Assembly: GCA_040756735.1 (NCBI GenBank)
Contig: JBFLYC010000018.1
Coordinates: 1-64,000, forward strand
Length of the DNA stretch: 64,000 nucleotides
Source of the DNA: JBFLYC01 sp040756735
Lineage (GTDB): Bacteria > Bacillota > DSM-16504 > Desulfitibacterales > Desulfitibacteraceae
Direction of reading: 5' to 3'
Shown: piece by piece, positions 1 through 8,983 of the stretch
How the letters are laid out: every line of letters begins with the position of its first letter
Numbering within the stretch: the stretch's first letter is position 1
Program-made: the position numbers and the translations under genes
Notes under the pieces: generated by a model
Database searches by the model: none
Told to the model about the DNA's origin: nothing
Seen by the model: the letters and a program-made list of their open reading frames with translations, nothing else

Positions 1-64
1 CCACATACCCACAAGCCCTGCTGCTACTAATAATTTGTAGTTTTCAAAGAACAAAAACAAAAAA

Positions 65-113
65 ATGAGCAACTCCCAACTGGAAATTAACGTCCAAATC
101 GGGTGCTGCTCAT
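65..113 (+). promoter_or_regulatory. Imperfect leader hairpin upstream of corrinoid gene
   Basis: Seven-base arms (ATGAGCA at 65-71 and TGCTCAT at 107-113) continue inward as C/G, CCC/GGG and TGGA/TCCA pairs with small mismatches, around an 8-nt loop. It ends about 10 nt before the ribosome site of the corrinoid gene. It has no T-run, so it is not an obvious terminator. Its role is unknown. Confidence 0.3.
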
Positions 114-135
114 AGTATACAAGGGGGATTAGCTA

Positions 136-789
136 ATGGAAAAGGAAGTTTTATTTGAACAAATATTTAATACTGTGGTTGACGGGGAAGTGGAAAAAGC
201 AGAAGAGATGGCACAAAAAGTAATTGAGCTAGGGATCGATCCCCTGGAAGCAATAGATAATGCCTTTGTTAAAGGCATTGAACAGGTTGGCATGCTGTTT
301 CAGAATGGTGAAAAGTTTCTGCCTGAGCTGGTTTCCTCTGCTGAGACCATGAAGTTGGCCATGGCTGTACTTGAGCCCGAGTTAAAGAAGCAAAATTCAA
401 GCAGAAAGACTTTGGGCAAGGTAGTTTTAGGAACAATGCGGCATGATATTCATGATATAGGTAAGAGTATGATTGGCTCCATGTTATCAGCTGCGGGATT
501 TGAAGTAATTGACCTGGGCATTGATGTTCCGGTGGAAAAATTTGTTGAAACGGTAAAAAATGAGCAGCCTCATGTCCTGGGCCTTTCAGCCCTTTTAACT
601 ACAACCATGCCGGAACAGAAATATGTAATTGAGGCTTTGATAGAAGAAGGTCTTAGGAAAAAAGTAAAAGTATTGGTAGGCGGAGCTCCGGTAAGTCAAG
701 AATGGGCAGATACTATAGGAGCAGATGGATTTGCTGAAAATGCCATTGAAGCTGTGGATGTAACTAAAAAGGTTTTAGGACTAAACTAG
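136..789 (+). CDS. Corrinoid (cobalamin-binding) methyl-carrier protein, MtbC/MttC/DhaC-type
   Basis: This is a 217-aa two-domain methyl carrier. A helical cap covers roughly residues 1-88 and a Rossmann B12-binding domain roughly 91-217. The base-off signature D-x-H-x-x-G is present as D104-I-H106-D-I-G109, with H106 the expected cobalt ligand; the conserved GLSALLTTTM stretch and the C-terminal GGAP motif follow. Such proteins shuttle methyl groups between a substrate-specific methyltransferase and tetrahydrofolate or CoM. No methyltransferase is visible here, so the partner may lie left of the window; a URO-D family protein sits 51 kb away. The ATG start is preceded by AAGGGGG at 8 nt. The substrate cannot be read from the sequence. 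Confidence 0.92.
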   Translation: MEKEVLFEQIFNTVVDGEVEKAEEMAQKVIELGIDPLEAIDNAFVKGIEQVGMLFQNGEKFLPELVSSAETMKLAMAVLEPELKKQNSSRKTLGKVVLGTMRHDIHDIGKSMIGSMLSAAGFEVIDLGIDVPVEKFVETVKNEQPHVLGLSALLTTTMPEQKYVIEALIEEGLRKKVKVLVGGAPVSQEWADTIGADGFAENAIEAVDVTKKVLGLN

Positions 790-821
790 CAAAAATTAGG
801 ATTAAGCGTTTTAAATTGAGC

Positions 822-861
822 AGGGAGTGACTCATAAGCAAAAAACTTAGGGTCACTCCCT
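822..861. terminator. Convergent hairpin between corrinoid gene and pucR-like gene
   Basis: Perfect 10-bp arms AGGGAGTGAC (822-831) and GTCACTCCCT (852-861) lie between two convergent genes. There is no clear T-run downstream on either strand, so efficiency as an intrinsic terminator is uncertain. The position suits a shared transcription end. Confidence 0.55.
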
Positions 862-881
862 AAATGTGGGGATATTTTCAA

Positions 882-2522
882 TTATTCCATGGTTACCGGT
901 TTTTGAATCATCTTGGAAAGCAGCAGGCAAACCTGTAATTTAAGGCGATCTTCGCCTTTTAACGGGTCTAACTTTGTGATTTCTTTAATTCTCTGCAACC
1001 TGTATTTTAAAGTATGACGGTGGATAAAGAGTTTAGATGAAGTTTCCTGTAAGTTGCAGTTGCTTTCGAGAAATTGAATCAGGGTAGCGACTAGGTTAGA
1101 GTTATTCTTTTTGTCGTATTGTTCTAATAATCCCAGGTTATCTTCATAGAATTTTCGGGATACTTGCTGTTTGGCCACTTCATAAAAAAGGTTGTATACT
1201 TCAATTTCAGAAAATAGGGTTAGTCTTTTTTGGAAGGATTTACCCAACTCAACTGCCCTGCCGGCTTCCTGGTGGGCTTGACTTAACTTTTCCAATTGGT
1301 CATAAAAATTACTTAACCCTGCATTCAATTCAAAGTTGTAGTCTATTGACATAAGACATTCTACAACATCCTGAGCTATACTCTTAATCTTGTCCAGGGA
1401 TTGTTCATTTTTCGCCTGAACTAATACTAACAGTTTGTCATGGGAGAATTTATGCATATAACGCAGACCATGTTTAGACATACAGCTTTCAATTCCCGAA
1501 AGGATCCGGCTTTTTAGATTATATGTTTCCTTGTCTTCCATGACACTGGTGAGTTTAGCCCAGTTTTGCAGGTGTATCAATAATAAGTAATACCCTTTAT
1601 AATGGTCGTAACCAAAGGCCGCAGCTTTTTTTGCCAGCACTTGCGGTGATAGATAATTGCCTTTGAGAGTTTCTTCCAGGAAATCCTCTTTTAAACGATT
1701 TTCAGTTTCACGTACAGCCATGTCTTTTAAGATTAAGAGGGCTGCAAGGGTAGCAGCATGGCCAATAGCTATGTTTTCCATTTCCTCTAAAGGGGGTTTT
1801 AAGTTGAGGACACATAAAAAACCTAAGACCTCAGAACCGGTAGTTATCGGTGTAATCACCAATTGTCCATGGTCTCCGGCATTAATTACTGCTGTTTGGT
1901 TGCCTGGTCTGGAGGATGCTTTTTGAATTAAAGGCTGAAGTTTTCCCCAGGGGGCAGACTGTTTTTCATCAGGCTCTGCCATGGCCAGGGTTTTGTGAAA
2001 AAGGTCAAGGAACAGTACAGGCCTGTTGATGATATTAACCAGACTTTCGGCTATGCTTTCAAGGCCCTGATTATTTAAGACTATACGGGTCAGCTGGTTA
2101 TAGATTTTTTGTGAATACTCAAGCATATAAAACTGGTGATTAATCAGGTGCCTGAGAATATGCCTGGTAAATTTGCCAAAAGAGAGATCCTTGGGCAAAT
2201 GCAATACTGGGAAATTATACTCCTCAGCTTTTTGCATAATTATTTCCGGAATTTCCTTTATAGAAAAGCCGGGCTGAATAGCAAGGCCAGCCAGGTTTTT
2301 TTCGGCCAGAAAGGGTATCAGCTGCTCCTGCAGGGTTTTATCTTCTGCCAGCCCATACCCTGTGGTGACCAGCAAGTCCCCTTCATCAAGGAAACTGAGC
2401 TCATCAAGCACTTCAAGAATAGTAACCCATTTAACAGCCCTTGTAATACCCAGTTTCCCTGCAGCTAACTGCACAGTATTCAGTTCTTTGATCGTCAAGA
2501 TGTTCTCCAGGGTGAAAGACAT
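882..2522 (-). CDS. PucR-family transcriptional regulator
   Basis: This 546-aa protein has the PucR layout. The N-terminal PucR domain (about 1-125) includes the LLVTTGYGL stretch. The middle region is GAF/CdaR-like. The C-terminal HTH_30 domain (about 480-540) has the family pattern FLESNCNLQETSSKLFIHRHTLKYRLQRI (written here as a pattern, residues about 490-520). These regulators usually activate catabolic genes for purines, sugar diacids or amino compounds. It lies 26 bp downstream of the aminotransferase on the same strand, so the two are probably one operon and the aminotransferase a likely target. The ATG start has GGAGGT 6 nt upstream. The effector is unknown. Confidence 0.9.
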   Translation of the reverse strand: MSFTLENILTIKELNTVQLAAGKLGITRAVKWVTILEVLDELSFLDEGDLLVTTGYGLAEDKTLQEQLIPFLAEKNLAGLAIQPGFSIKEIPEIIMQKAEEYNFPVLHLPKDLSFGKFTRHILRHLINHQFYMLEYSQKIYNQLTRIVLNNQGLESIAESLVNIINRPVLFLDLFHKTLAMAEPDEKQSAPWGKLQPLIQKASSRPGNQTAVINAGDHGQLVITPITTGSEVLGFLCVLNLKPPLEEMENIAIGHAATLAALLILKDMAVRETENRLKEDFLEETLKGNYLSPQVLAKKAAAFGYDHYKGYYLLLIHLQNWAKLTSVMEDKETYNLKSRILSGIESCMSKHGLRYMHKFSHDKLLVLVQAKNEQSLDKIKSIAQDVVECLMSIDYNFELNAGLSNFYDQLEKLSQAHQEAGRAVELGKSFQKRLTLFSEIEVYNLFYEVAKQQVSRKFYEDNLGLLEQYDKKNNSNLVATLIQFLESNCNLQETSSKLFIHRHTLKYRLQRIKEITKLDPLKGEDRLKLQVCLLLSKMIQKPVTME

Positions 2523-2548
2523 GCTTTACCTCCACAGGATCTTTTAGC

Positions 2549-3802
2549 TTATTTTGCCGGATACCTTTCCTTTACAATTTCCAATGCTTCCCCGATAACA
2601 TTTAATGCATAAGCCAGATCCTCATCTGTATGTCTAAAAGCTATATACCAATGGTGGAAGGGCTGGATGAAAAGGTTCCTGCGTATTGTTTCAGTGTAAA
2701 AAAGGGTTCTTCGCTCTTTATAGTACTCATCAACCCTGTCAAAGGTGATAAAGGGCATGGGAGGGATCCCTGATACGGTGACAGGCAGTTGGGAATCCTG
2801 TACAATATTTGCAAGCTTATCTAAAAATACTTGTCCCCTGCTCCAGATGTTGTCAATTACATTTTCCCTTTCAAGGATATCCATACACTTCATTGCAGCC
2901 GCCATTTCCAGGCTATTGGGGAAAAAGGTTGAGCTGATGAATACCTTTTTTTCAGCAACTTTCATGACCTCTGCTTTGCCGACACAAGCGCTTATTGCAT
3001 ATCCGTTGGCCATTGCCTTGCCAAAGGTAGATAAATCCGGAGTAACTCCATAACGCTGCTGTGCGCCTCCCATGGCTACCCGAAAACCGGTACGGATTTC
3101 ATCAAAAATGAGTACTACTTCGTATTTATCTGCAAGCTGGCGTACTCCTTCCAAATATCCTTCCGGCGGCTCCATTACGGGTTCTGCTGTGGGATGGCCC
3201 ACCGGCGTAATTATGATTGCCGCAGTCTCATGACCATGCTCTTTAAGTAGATGTTCTAATTCATCAAGATCGCCATAGGAAAACTCAATGGTCAGGTTCT
3301 TGATTTCTGCAGGTACGCCGCCATGAACTTCCACACACCAGTCATGCCAGCCATGATAGCCGCAGCGCAGAATCTTCTTTTTGTCTGTGTATCCTCTCGC
3401 GATCCTAATGGCTACACCTGTGGCATCAGACCCTGTTTTAACAAGAATGGCCATTTCAGCGCAGGGGATAGTATCAATGAGTCTCTTTTCAAGCTCATTT
3501 TGAATTGGTTGAACCAGTGAAAAACAAAAACCTTTATCCATCTGCTGCATAACGGCCTGGTTAATTTCCGGCTCATTGTAACCTAGAATTATAGGGCCGT
3601 ATCCACAGAGCATATCAATGTAGTCGTTGCCGTCAACATCAATGATATGTCCGGCATAACCCCTTTCTATAAAAATAGGATATTCACCTGGAATAAAGTT
3701 GTATGGACGCCTGATGCCCATCAAACCGCCGGGGCTGAGTTTTTGAGCTTCATCAAAAAGAACCATGGACTTGTCTAAATGCAGTTTTGGTTTTCTTTCC
3801 AT
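2549..3802 (-). CDS. Class III aminotransferase (glutamate-1-semialdehyde aminomutase-like)
   Basis: This 417-aa PLP enzyme of aminotransferase class III shows the signature LIFDEIRTGFR (PLP-contacting Asp) followed by STFGKAMANGY, where Lys is the Schiff-base residue. The GSDATGVAIRIAR and GYHGWHDW stretches are typical of HemL-like and related amino-mutases. Fusion to PucR-type regulation and the absence of hem genes nearby argue for a catabolic aminotransferase rather than tetrapyrrole synthesis; that is inference. AAAGGTGGG lies 8 nt before the ATG. It is the first gene of a minus-strand pair with the PucR regulator. The amino donor and acceptor are not predictable. Confidence 0.88.
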   Translation of the reverse strand: MERKPKLHLDKSMVLFDEAQKLSPGGLMGIRRPYNFIPGEYPIFIERGYAGHIIDVDGNDYIDMLCGYGPIILGYNEPEINQAVMQQMDKGFCFSLVQPIQNELEKRLIDTIPCAEMAILVKTGSDATGVAIRIARGYTDKKKILRCGYHGWHDWCVEVHGGVPAEIKNLTIEFSYGDLDELEHLLKEHGHETAAIIITPVGHPTAEPVMEPPEGYLEGVRQLADKYEVVLIFDEIRTGFRVAMGGAQQRYGVTPDLSTFGKAMANGYAISACVGKAEVMKVAEKKVFISSTFFPNSLEMAAAMKCMDILERENVIDNIWSRGQVFLDKLANIVQDSQLPVTVSGIPPMPFITFDRVDEYYKERRTLFYTETIRRNLFIQPFHHWYIAFRHTDEDLAYALNVIGEALEIVKERYPAK

Positions 3803-3940
3803 TTTTATTTCCCACCTTTCTTCAATTTCAGCTTAAATCTTCGTGATTTGCATCGCAATCTCCTTCTATTGAATTTCCAAACCACTTATCTTTTGAGTGC
3901 AGAAGTGAAAAAACAGAATGTCGGATGAGAATTTAACAAC

Positions 3941-3966
3941 AAATCCTGCAAAAAAGTAGGATTTTT
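3941..3966. promoter_or_regulatory. Short hairpin in divergent intergenic region
   Basis: Arms AAATCCT (3941-3947) and AGGATTT (3958-3964) are followed by TTT. It lies between the divergent aminotransferase and chemoreceptor-like genes (3803-4025), a gap holding both promoters. It could be a weak terminator or an operator. I could not settle promoter elements here. Confidence 0.25.
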
Positions 3967-4025
3967 TAGAAAAGTGTCAAATAATACAATATTAACCATA
4001 AGTTATACTTTGAGGAGGAGCCAGA

Positions 4026-4877
4026 ATGTGCTGTAAAGAAGACATAACCATGTTAGATCACTTAATTGCCATTGCACCCATGTTTAATAAGATGACTGCT
4101 TTAGATTTATCATTTACTGTAAGCGACAGGGAAAAAGTCCTTGTTTATGAGAAAGCATCTACTTTGGATTTAGGGGCTAAACCTGGCGATATTCTTAAAG
4201 ACGGTACTGCTATAAAGCTTTGTATGGAAAAACGGCAGAGGGTTATCAGGGAGGTGGACAGGAAACTTTTCGGAGTACCTTATATTGCAGTAGCTTACCC
4301 AATCATACATAATGGAGAAGTCATAGGGGCAGTGAGCGTCGCTGAGTCCCTTGACAAAAAAGAAAGGTTTTATAACATGGCATCCAACTTGGCAAAAGCC
4401 ATTGAAAAGATCAGTGCGTCTATTCAACAAATAGCCTCAGAAGCTCAGGAGCTGTCTGCCACCTCGCAAGAGTTGTCCGCAGTTTCCATGCAAGCCGCTG
4501 AGGAGGTAAAAAATACTGACAATATCTTGCAGGTTATTAGAAGAATTGCTGATCAGACTAACTTAATTGGCTTAAATGCTGCCATTGAGGCTGCCAGGGT
4601 TGGGGAGTATGGCAGGGGTTTTACTGTTGTGGCTGAGGAAGTAAGAAAATTAGCCCAGTCTAGCTCCCAATCAACGGTAAAGATTAACGAAATACTGACC
4701 AGCGTCCAGGAAGCCACAGAAAAAATAAACAATCTTGTCCTTGATGTTTCCCAGGTCTCAGAGCAGCAGGCTCATGAGATGTCAACTTTAAGCGCAGCCC
4801 TTGAAGAATTAAAATCCTTGTCAGTGGAAATGGAAAAGATTGCTCAAGAAATGACAAAGGATGCTCATCAACATTAA
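4026..4877 (+). CDS. Soluble methyl-accepting chemotaxis-like signalling protein
   Basis: This 283-aa protein has an N-terminal small-ligand or redox-sensor-like domain (about 10-125) containing a GAF/cache-like segment (PYIAVAYPIIHNGEVIGAVSV). A short coiled MCP signalling domain (about 135-275) carries the hairpin-tip consensus IADQTNLIGLNAAIEAAR. No transmembrane helix is present, so it is a cytoplasmic receptor. The MCP domain is shorter than in full receptors, and no methylation helices of normal length are evident. Such short forms occur in Clostridia and may not feed a flagellar pathway. No che genes are in the window. The start is supported by GAGGAGGAG 6 nt before the ATG. Confidence 0.82.
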   Translation: MCCKEDITMLDHLIAIAPMFNKMTALDLSFTVSDREKVLVYEKASTLDLGAKPGDILKDGTAIKLCMEKRQRVIREVDRKLFGVPYIAVAYPIIHNGEVIGAVSVAESLDKKERFYNMASNLAKAIEKISASIQQIASEAQELSATSQELSAVSMQAAEEVKNTDNILQVIRRIADQTNLIGLNAAIEAARVGEYGRGFTVVAEEVRKLAQSSSQSTVKINEILTSVQEATEKINNLVLDVSQVSEQQAHEMSTLSAALEELKSLSVEMEKIAQEMTKDAHQH

Positions 4878-4888
4878 TTTATTATGAA

Positions 4889-4930
4889 TTTAAGAACCGG
4901 TTTTGCATTGAGCATAAACCGGTTCTTAAA
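4889..4930 (+). terminator. Strong hairpin terminator-like structure
   Basis: Perfect 15-bp arms (4889-4903 and 4916-4930) contain AACCGG/CCGGTT, with a 12-nt loop that can add a TGC/GCA pair. It lies just after the chemoreceptor-like gene. The T-rich tail is modest (ATTTATG). The remaining bases to 5122 hold no supported gene. Confidence 0.6.
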
Positions 4931-5122
4931 ATTTATGTGAACAGGTCTCATGAAATAGCAGTATATTTATGTTTTAGATAATTTTACTAAACCGGCCCAT
5001 GAAATGCAAGGTATTCAAGGCTGCTTAAATGCCGTTGTGGAAAGAGTTATAAAAAGAGGAATTTATTATATCTTTAACGAAATCCAATGTAATAAGAATT
5101 TATCATAAAAGGAGTGTAAGTC

Positions 5123-7489
5123 TTGGAAAGATACAGGGTTCCCGTTGAAAAACTCAAAAGTCTTTGTAACTGTGATGTTCTAAACTTTAGAACCACTGAA
5201 GAAGTAACCTCATTAGAAGGTATCATAGGCCAGGATAGAGCAGTAAAAGCAATGGATTTCGGCTTGCGTGTCAATAACAAGGGATACAACATATTTATGG
5301 CAGGCATCAATGGCACTGGTAAGACAAGCTATGCAAAGACAATGGTCAGTGCGGTTGCTGCTGGCGGCCAAGTCCCCGATGATTGGTGTTATGTATATAA
5401 TTTTAAGGAGCCGGATAGGCCTCTGAATATTAATCTCCCCCCAGGAACCGGTGAGGAATTTGTTAAAGCTATGGACACACTGGTTGAAGAATTACAAAAG
5501 GAAGTTCCCAAGGCTTTTGCAGGGGATGACTTTGAAAATCAGCGCAGGGCAATCAGGGAAAAATACCAGAGAGAAATCAGCCAGATTGTTCTTGAACTTG
5601 ATAAAGTTGCCAGGGAAAGGGGCTTTGTCATTCGCCAGTCAGGTAAAGGCCTGGTCAGCATCCCTATAATTGATGGCAAACCCCTAGATCAAGTGGATCA
5701 AGAAAAGATTACCGAAGAAATTACCAAAGAGATACAAGAAAAAATCCCACAAATGCAAAAGGACCTGGATGAGGTCATGAGGAAAATGAAGACCCTTGAA
5801 AAGGAAGCTTCGGAAGAACTCTCATCCATTGAGAAAAAAGTAGCCTTGTCCGTAATTAAACCGGAAGTGGCGGATGTAAAAAACAGATTTAAGGATTTCT
5901 CAAGGATTATTGCCTTTTTAGAAGAAGTAGAGGAGGATATCTTGGATCACCTTAACTTTTTTAAACAGACTGAAGGCGACCAGCCCTATAATCCTCTTAT
6001 GCCGTCATTGCCTGCTGAAAACTTTTTTGCAAGATACAAAATAAACTTATTTGTAAACAACTCTGATCAACAAGGAGCCCCGGTAGTGATTGAAACTAAT
6101 CCAAACTACTACAACCTCTTTGGCAAAATTGAAGGAAGGGCTCAATTTGGCGCAGTTGTTACTGATTTTACCATGATTAAAAGTGGATCATTGCAGCGTG
6201 CCAATGGTGGATATCTCATAATCCAGGCTTCTGAAATCTTAAAGGACCCCTTTGCGTGGAGCGCCCTAAAAAGAGCGCTGCAAAACCAGGAAGCGCCCGT
6301 GGAAAACATAGGTGAACAGTTCAAGGTAATTCCTACAGTGACCATTAAGCCTGAGCCAATTCCAATTAATGTGAAGGTGATCCTTATTGGCAGTCCTACT
6401 ATACAGCAGCTCCTGTATAGTCTTGATGAAGAGTTCAGCAAGCTTTTTAAAGTGGTGGCACATTTTGATACAGTAATGGAAAAAAGCAGGGAAAATATTT
6501 TAATGTATTCGCAGTTTGTCAGTTCAGTATGCCAGCGGGAGTGCCTCAAACACTTTGATGTGCAGGCAGTTGCCAAGGTCATAGAGTTTAGTTCACGATT
6601 AGCAGGACACCAGCAGAAGCTTTCTACGCGTTTTAATGAGGTAGTAGAGGTTGTATATGAAGCAAGCGCCTGGGCTGCCTTTGAAGGAGCAACAAATGTT
6701 ACAGATGCTCATGTCAAGAAGGCCATCGCAGAAAAAATCTACAGGTCTAACCTATTAGAAGAAAAAATCCAGCAAAACATGCTGGAAGGACAAATTTTAA
6801 TTGATACTGAAGGTGAAGTGGTTGGGCAGATAAACGGCTTATCTGTCTACAGTACAGGGGATTATTCCTTTGGCAAACCATCCAAAATTACTGCTCGAAC
6901 TTATGTGGGAGAGGATGGAGTAGTCAATATTGAAAGAGAAGTGAAAATGAGCGGGCAGATACATGATAAGGGAGTGTTGATACTGTCAGGATATTTAGGC
7001 GGCAAATACGCTCAAGATAAGCCTCTAACCCTGAGCGCCAGTTTGTGTTTTGAGCAAAACTATGGAGGAGTCGATGGGGACAGCGCTTCTTGTGCAGAAC
7101 TTGTATGTTTGTTGTCAAGCATAACAGAAGTTCCCCTGCGTCAGGATATAGCCATTACCGGTTCCATTAATCAAAGAGGGCAGGTTCAACCAATCGGCGG
7201 CGTAAACCAAAAGATTGAAGGTTTCTACGCTCTTTGCAAGGATAGAGGCTTAACGGGCTCCCAGGGTGTGATTATCCCTGTGCAAAATATCATCAACTTA
7301 ATGCTTGATGATGAAGTTATTGAAGAAGTAGCAGAGGGCAGATTCACTATTTATGCAGTATCTACAGTTGATGAAGCCATTGAGATACTAACCGGGATGC
7401 AGTCTGATCAATTTCATGAAATCGTAAATCAAAGACTTAAAGAAATGGATAAACGATCAGGCGCTGATAGAGCATTATCTTCTAAATGA
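5123..7489 (+). CDS. LonB-like ATP-dependent protease (AAA plus Lon S16 domain)
   Basis: This 788-aa protein has an N-terminal AAA region with Walker A GINGTGKT at 61-68, a long coiled-coil insertion (about 110-260) and a C-terminal Lon protease domain (about 560-765). The Ser-Lys dyad is visible: Ser654 in DGDSAS and Lys697 in GGVNQK, 43 residues apart as in canonical Lon. The family acts in ATP-driven degradation of damaged or regulatory proteins. This branch (with LSN-LLE-type linker and no Lon N-domain) is common in anaerobic Clostridia and Desulfotomaculum-like genomes. The TTG start has AAAGGAG 8 nt upstream. Its last 61 bp overlap the convergent sensor-kinase gene. Confidence 0.88.
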   Translation: MERYRVPVEKLKSLCNCDVLNFRTTEEVTSLEGIIGQDRAVKAMDFGLRVNNKGYNIFMAGINGTGKTSYAKTMVSAVAAGGQVPDDWCYVYNFKEPDRPLNINLPPGTGEEFVKAMDTLVEELQKEVPKAFAGDDFENQRRAIREKYQREISQIVLELDKVARERGFVIRQSGKGLVSIPIIDGKPLDQVDQEKITEEITKEIQEKIPQMQKDLDEVMRKMKTLEKEASEELSSIEKKVALSVIKPEVADVKNRFKDFSRIIAFLEEVEEDILDHLNFFKQTEGDQPYNPLMPSLPAENFFARYKINLFVNNSDQQGAPVVIETNPNYYNLFGKIEGRAQFGAVVTDFTMIKSGSLQRANGGYLIIQASEILKDPFAWSALKRALQNQEAPVENIGEQFKVIPTVTIKPEPIPINVKVILIGSPTIQQLLYSLDEEFSKLFKVVAHFDTVMEKSRENILMYSQFVSSVCQRECLKHFDVQAVAKVIEFSSRLAGHQQKLSTRFNEVVEVVYEASAWAAFEGATNVTDAHVKKAIAEKIYRSNLLEEKIQQNMLEGQILIDTEGEVVGQINGLSVYSTGDYSFGKPSKITARTYVGEDGVVNIEREVKMSGQIHDKGVLILSGYLGGKYAQDKPLTLSASLCFEQNYGGVDGDSASCAELVCLLSSITEVPLRQDIAITGSINQRGQVQPIGGVNQKIEGFYALCKDRGLTGSQGVIIPVQNIINLMLDDEVIEEVAEGRFTIYAVSTVDEAIEILTGMQSDQFHEIVNQRLKEMDKRSGADRALSSK

Positions 7490-8772
7490 TTTTTGCCGGC
7501 AGCGCCGTCAACCGGTATCCTGATTTGTACTGTAGTTCCCTGGTTTACGCTTGAACAGATGCGCAGGCCGTAATTGGGTCCGTAAAGGCTGACCAGCCTG
7601 TCGTGGACGTTGCTAATTCCTACCCCGTTTCCTGAACCATAGCCGGGCTGGAGTACAAGATTAATTTTTTCTTCCGGGATGCCAACACCATCATCGGAAA
7701 CCATCATGAACAGGTGGTTTCCGTTCATGTTGGCGGAAATTTTCACCGTTCCGCCGCCTATCTTAGGAGTTATTCCATGTTTAACGGCATTTTCTACTAT
7801 TGGCTGCAGGCTTAGAAAAGGAATTTTATAATCAAGCAAGCTTTCATCGATTTCATATTGAATTCTTAAAGTATCTTCAAAACGGGCTTTTTCAAGGGTT
7901 AAATAAGTTTCAATGCATTCTAATTCTTCGCCCAGGGTGATATAATGACCTCTTCGTCTTAAGGTCTGCCTGAAAAAATCTGCCAGGTTAATTAGGAGCT
8001 GGCGTGCCTTTTCAGGATTAGTCCTGCTGTAAAGTACAATTGTGTTAATAGTATTAAAGAAAAAGTGCGGGTTAATCTGGGCGTGCAGCGCATCAAGCCG
8101 GGCTTTGGTCAGTAATTGTGACTGCCTTTCCAGTTCTGCAAGTTCAGTTTGCAAGCTCAGTAATTGGCCTATACCTAATGCCAGTCTGATCAAGTGGGGC
8201 GGCAGTGGACCGGGAGCTGTATCATACAGCTTCAATGTGCCGATTACTTCGCCCTTTACCTTTAAAGGAACAATAACGGCAGCTCCTAAAGGACAGCGGC
8301 AGTCAACCACTGGACAATTAAAACCTTCAGGAGTTTCAATGATTTTGTACTGGCCGGTTTTTAACACTTCTTTAGTTGCTGAAGTTACAATGTTATCGCC
8401 AGGCCGGTGCCTTTCACAGCCAACTCCTAGAAAGGATAATATTTTATCCTTATCGGTAATTGCAACTGCAGGCAGTTCGCTGATTTTTTTGATGATTTCC
8501 GCCGTTTTTTGGGCTGTGTTTTCATCCAGACCGTGTCTCAAATAAGGCAGGGTTTCCTGGGCAATATATAGAGTTGTATTGGCAGTTTCTCTGCTTTCTT
8601 GATGGGTGTTGTGCGAAACGGGCAGCTGCTTTAGCAATAACCAAAAAAATACAATGTTCGCGGGAATCAAGAAGGTTGCTTTCACAGTAATATCTAATGG
8701 AGTTGCTACAAGAAACATTCCTTCAAGTAGTGAGAAGATTATTATATACAAAAAAATCGTGTTCCTAGACAT
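7429..8772 (-). CDS. LytS/YesM-type sensor histidine kinase with GAF domain
   Basis: This 447-aa protein has two N-terminal hydrophobic helices (about 4-22 and 29-45) and a GAF-like sensor (about 85-210) containing a Cys cluster, CPVVDCRCPLG. Its His_kinase domain has HAQINPHFFFNTIN (phospho-His in the first part), and the HATPase has N-box ENAVKHGI and a GVGIPEE G-box. This group normally pairs with LytTR or AraC response regulators, but none is adjacent, so it is an orphan in this window. The Cys cluster may bind a metal or sense redox; that is inference. The start has GAGGAGGT 7 nt upstream. The 3' end overlaps the lon-like gene by 61 bp. Confidence 0.88.
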   Translation of the reverse strand: MSRNTIFLYIIIFSLLEGMFLVATPLDITVKATFLIPANIVFFWLLLKQLPVSHNTHQESRETANTTLYIAQETLPYLRHGLDENTAQKTAEIIKKISELPAVAITDKDKILSFLGVGCERHRPGDNIVTSATKEVLKTGQYKIIETPEGFNCPVVDCRCPLGAAVIVPLKVKGEVIGTLKLYDTAPGPLPPHLIRLALGIGQLLSLQTELAELERQSQLLTKARLDALHAQINPHFFFNTINTIVLYSRTNPEKARQLLINLADFFRQTLRRRGHYITLGEELECIETYLTLEKARFEDTLRIQYEIDESLLDYKIPFLSLQPIVENAVKHGITPKIGGGTVKISANMNGNHLFMMVSDDGVGIPEEKINLVLQPGYGSGNGVGISNVHDRLVSLYGPNYGLRICSSVNQGTTVQIRIPVDGAAGKNHLEDNALSAPDRLSISLSL

Positions 8773-8917
8773 AAGGCATACCTCCTCTAAGGTGTGAAAA
8801 TGGACGGAAAAAATGACATAAACTTCAATACAATATGATTTTTTGCAGGATTTGCAGCTTAAATGTTGAAAAAACTTTATATATTAATACTATCAGTATT
8901 CTTGTCTATAGAAAAGT

Positions 8918-8949
8918 ACTTTTAGTTATTTTAAAAAAATGGTTATAAT
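8918..8949 (+). promoter_or_regulatory. Candidate promoter for acpS operon
   Basis: A TATAAT-type -10 hexamer occurs at about 8944-8949, 35 bp before the acpS start, in an AT-rich stretch with a weak TTAGTT-like -35. The intergenic region 8773-8983 also holds the leftward kinase promoter, which I could not place. Confidence 0.4.
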
Positions 8950-8983
8950 TGTAATATCAGTTTAAAAGGAGAGTAACGGATAA

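Noticed and set aside
3803..3990. Sigma-54 promoter on the minus strand before the aminotransferase
   Set aside because: A GG-N10-GC pattern exists, but the surrounding bases do not match TGGCAC-N5-TTGC.
5004..5107. A 34-codon reading frame before the lon-like gene
   Set aside because: It has an ATG but no ribosome site and no recognisable similarity.
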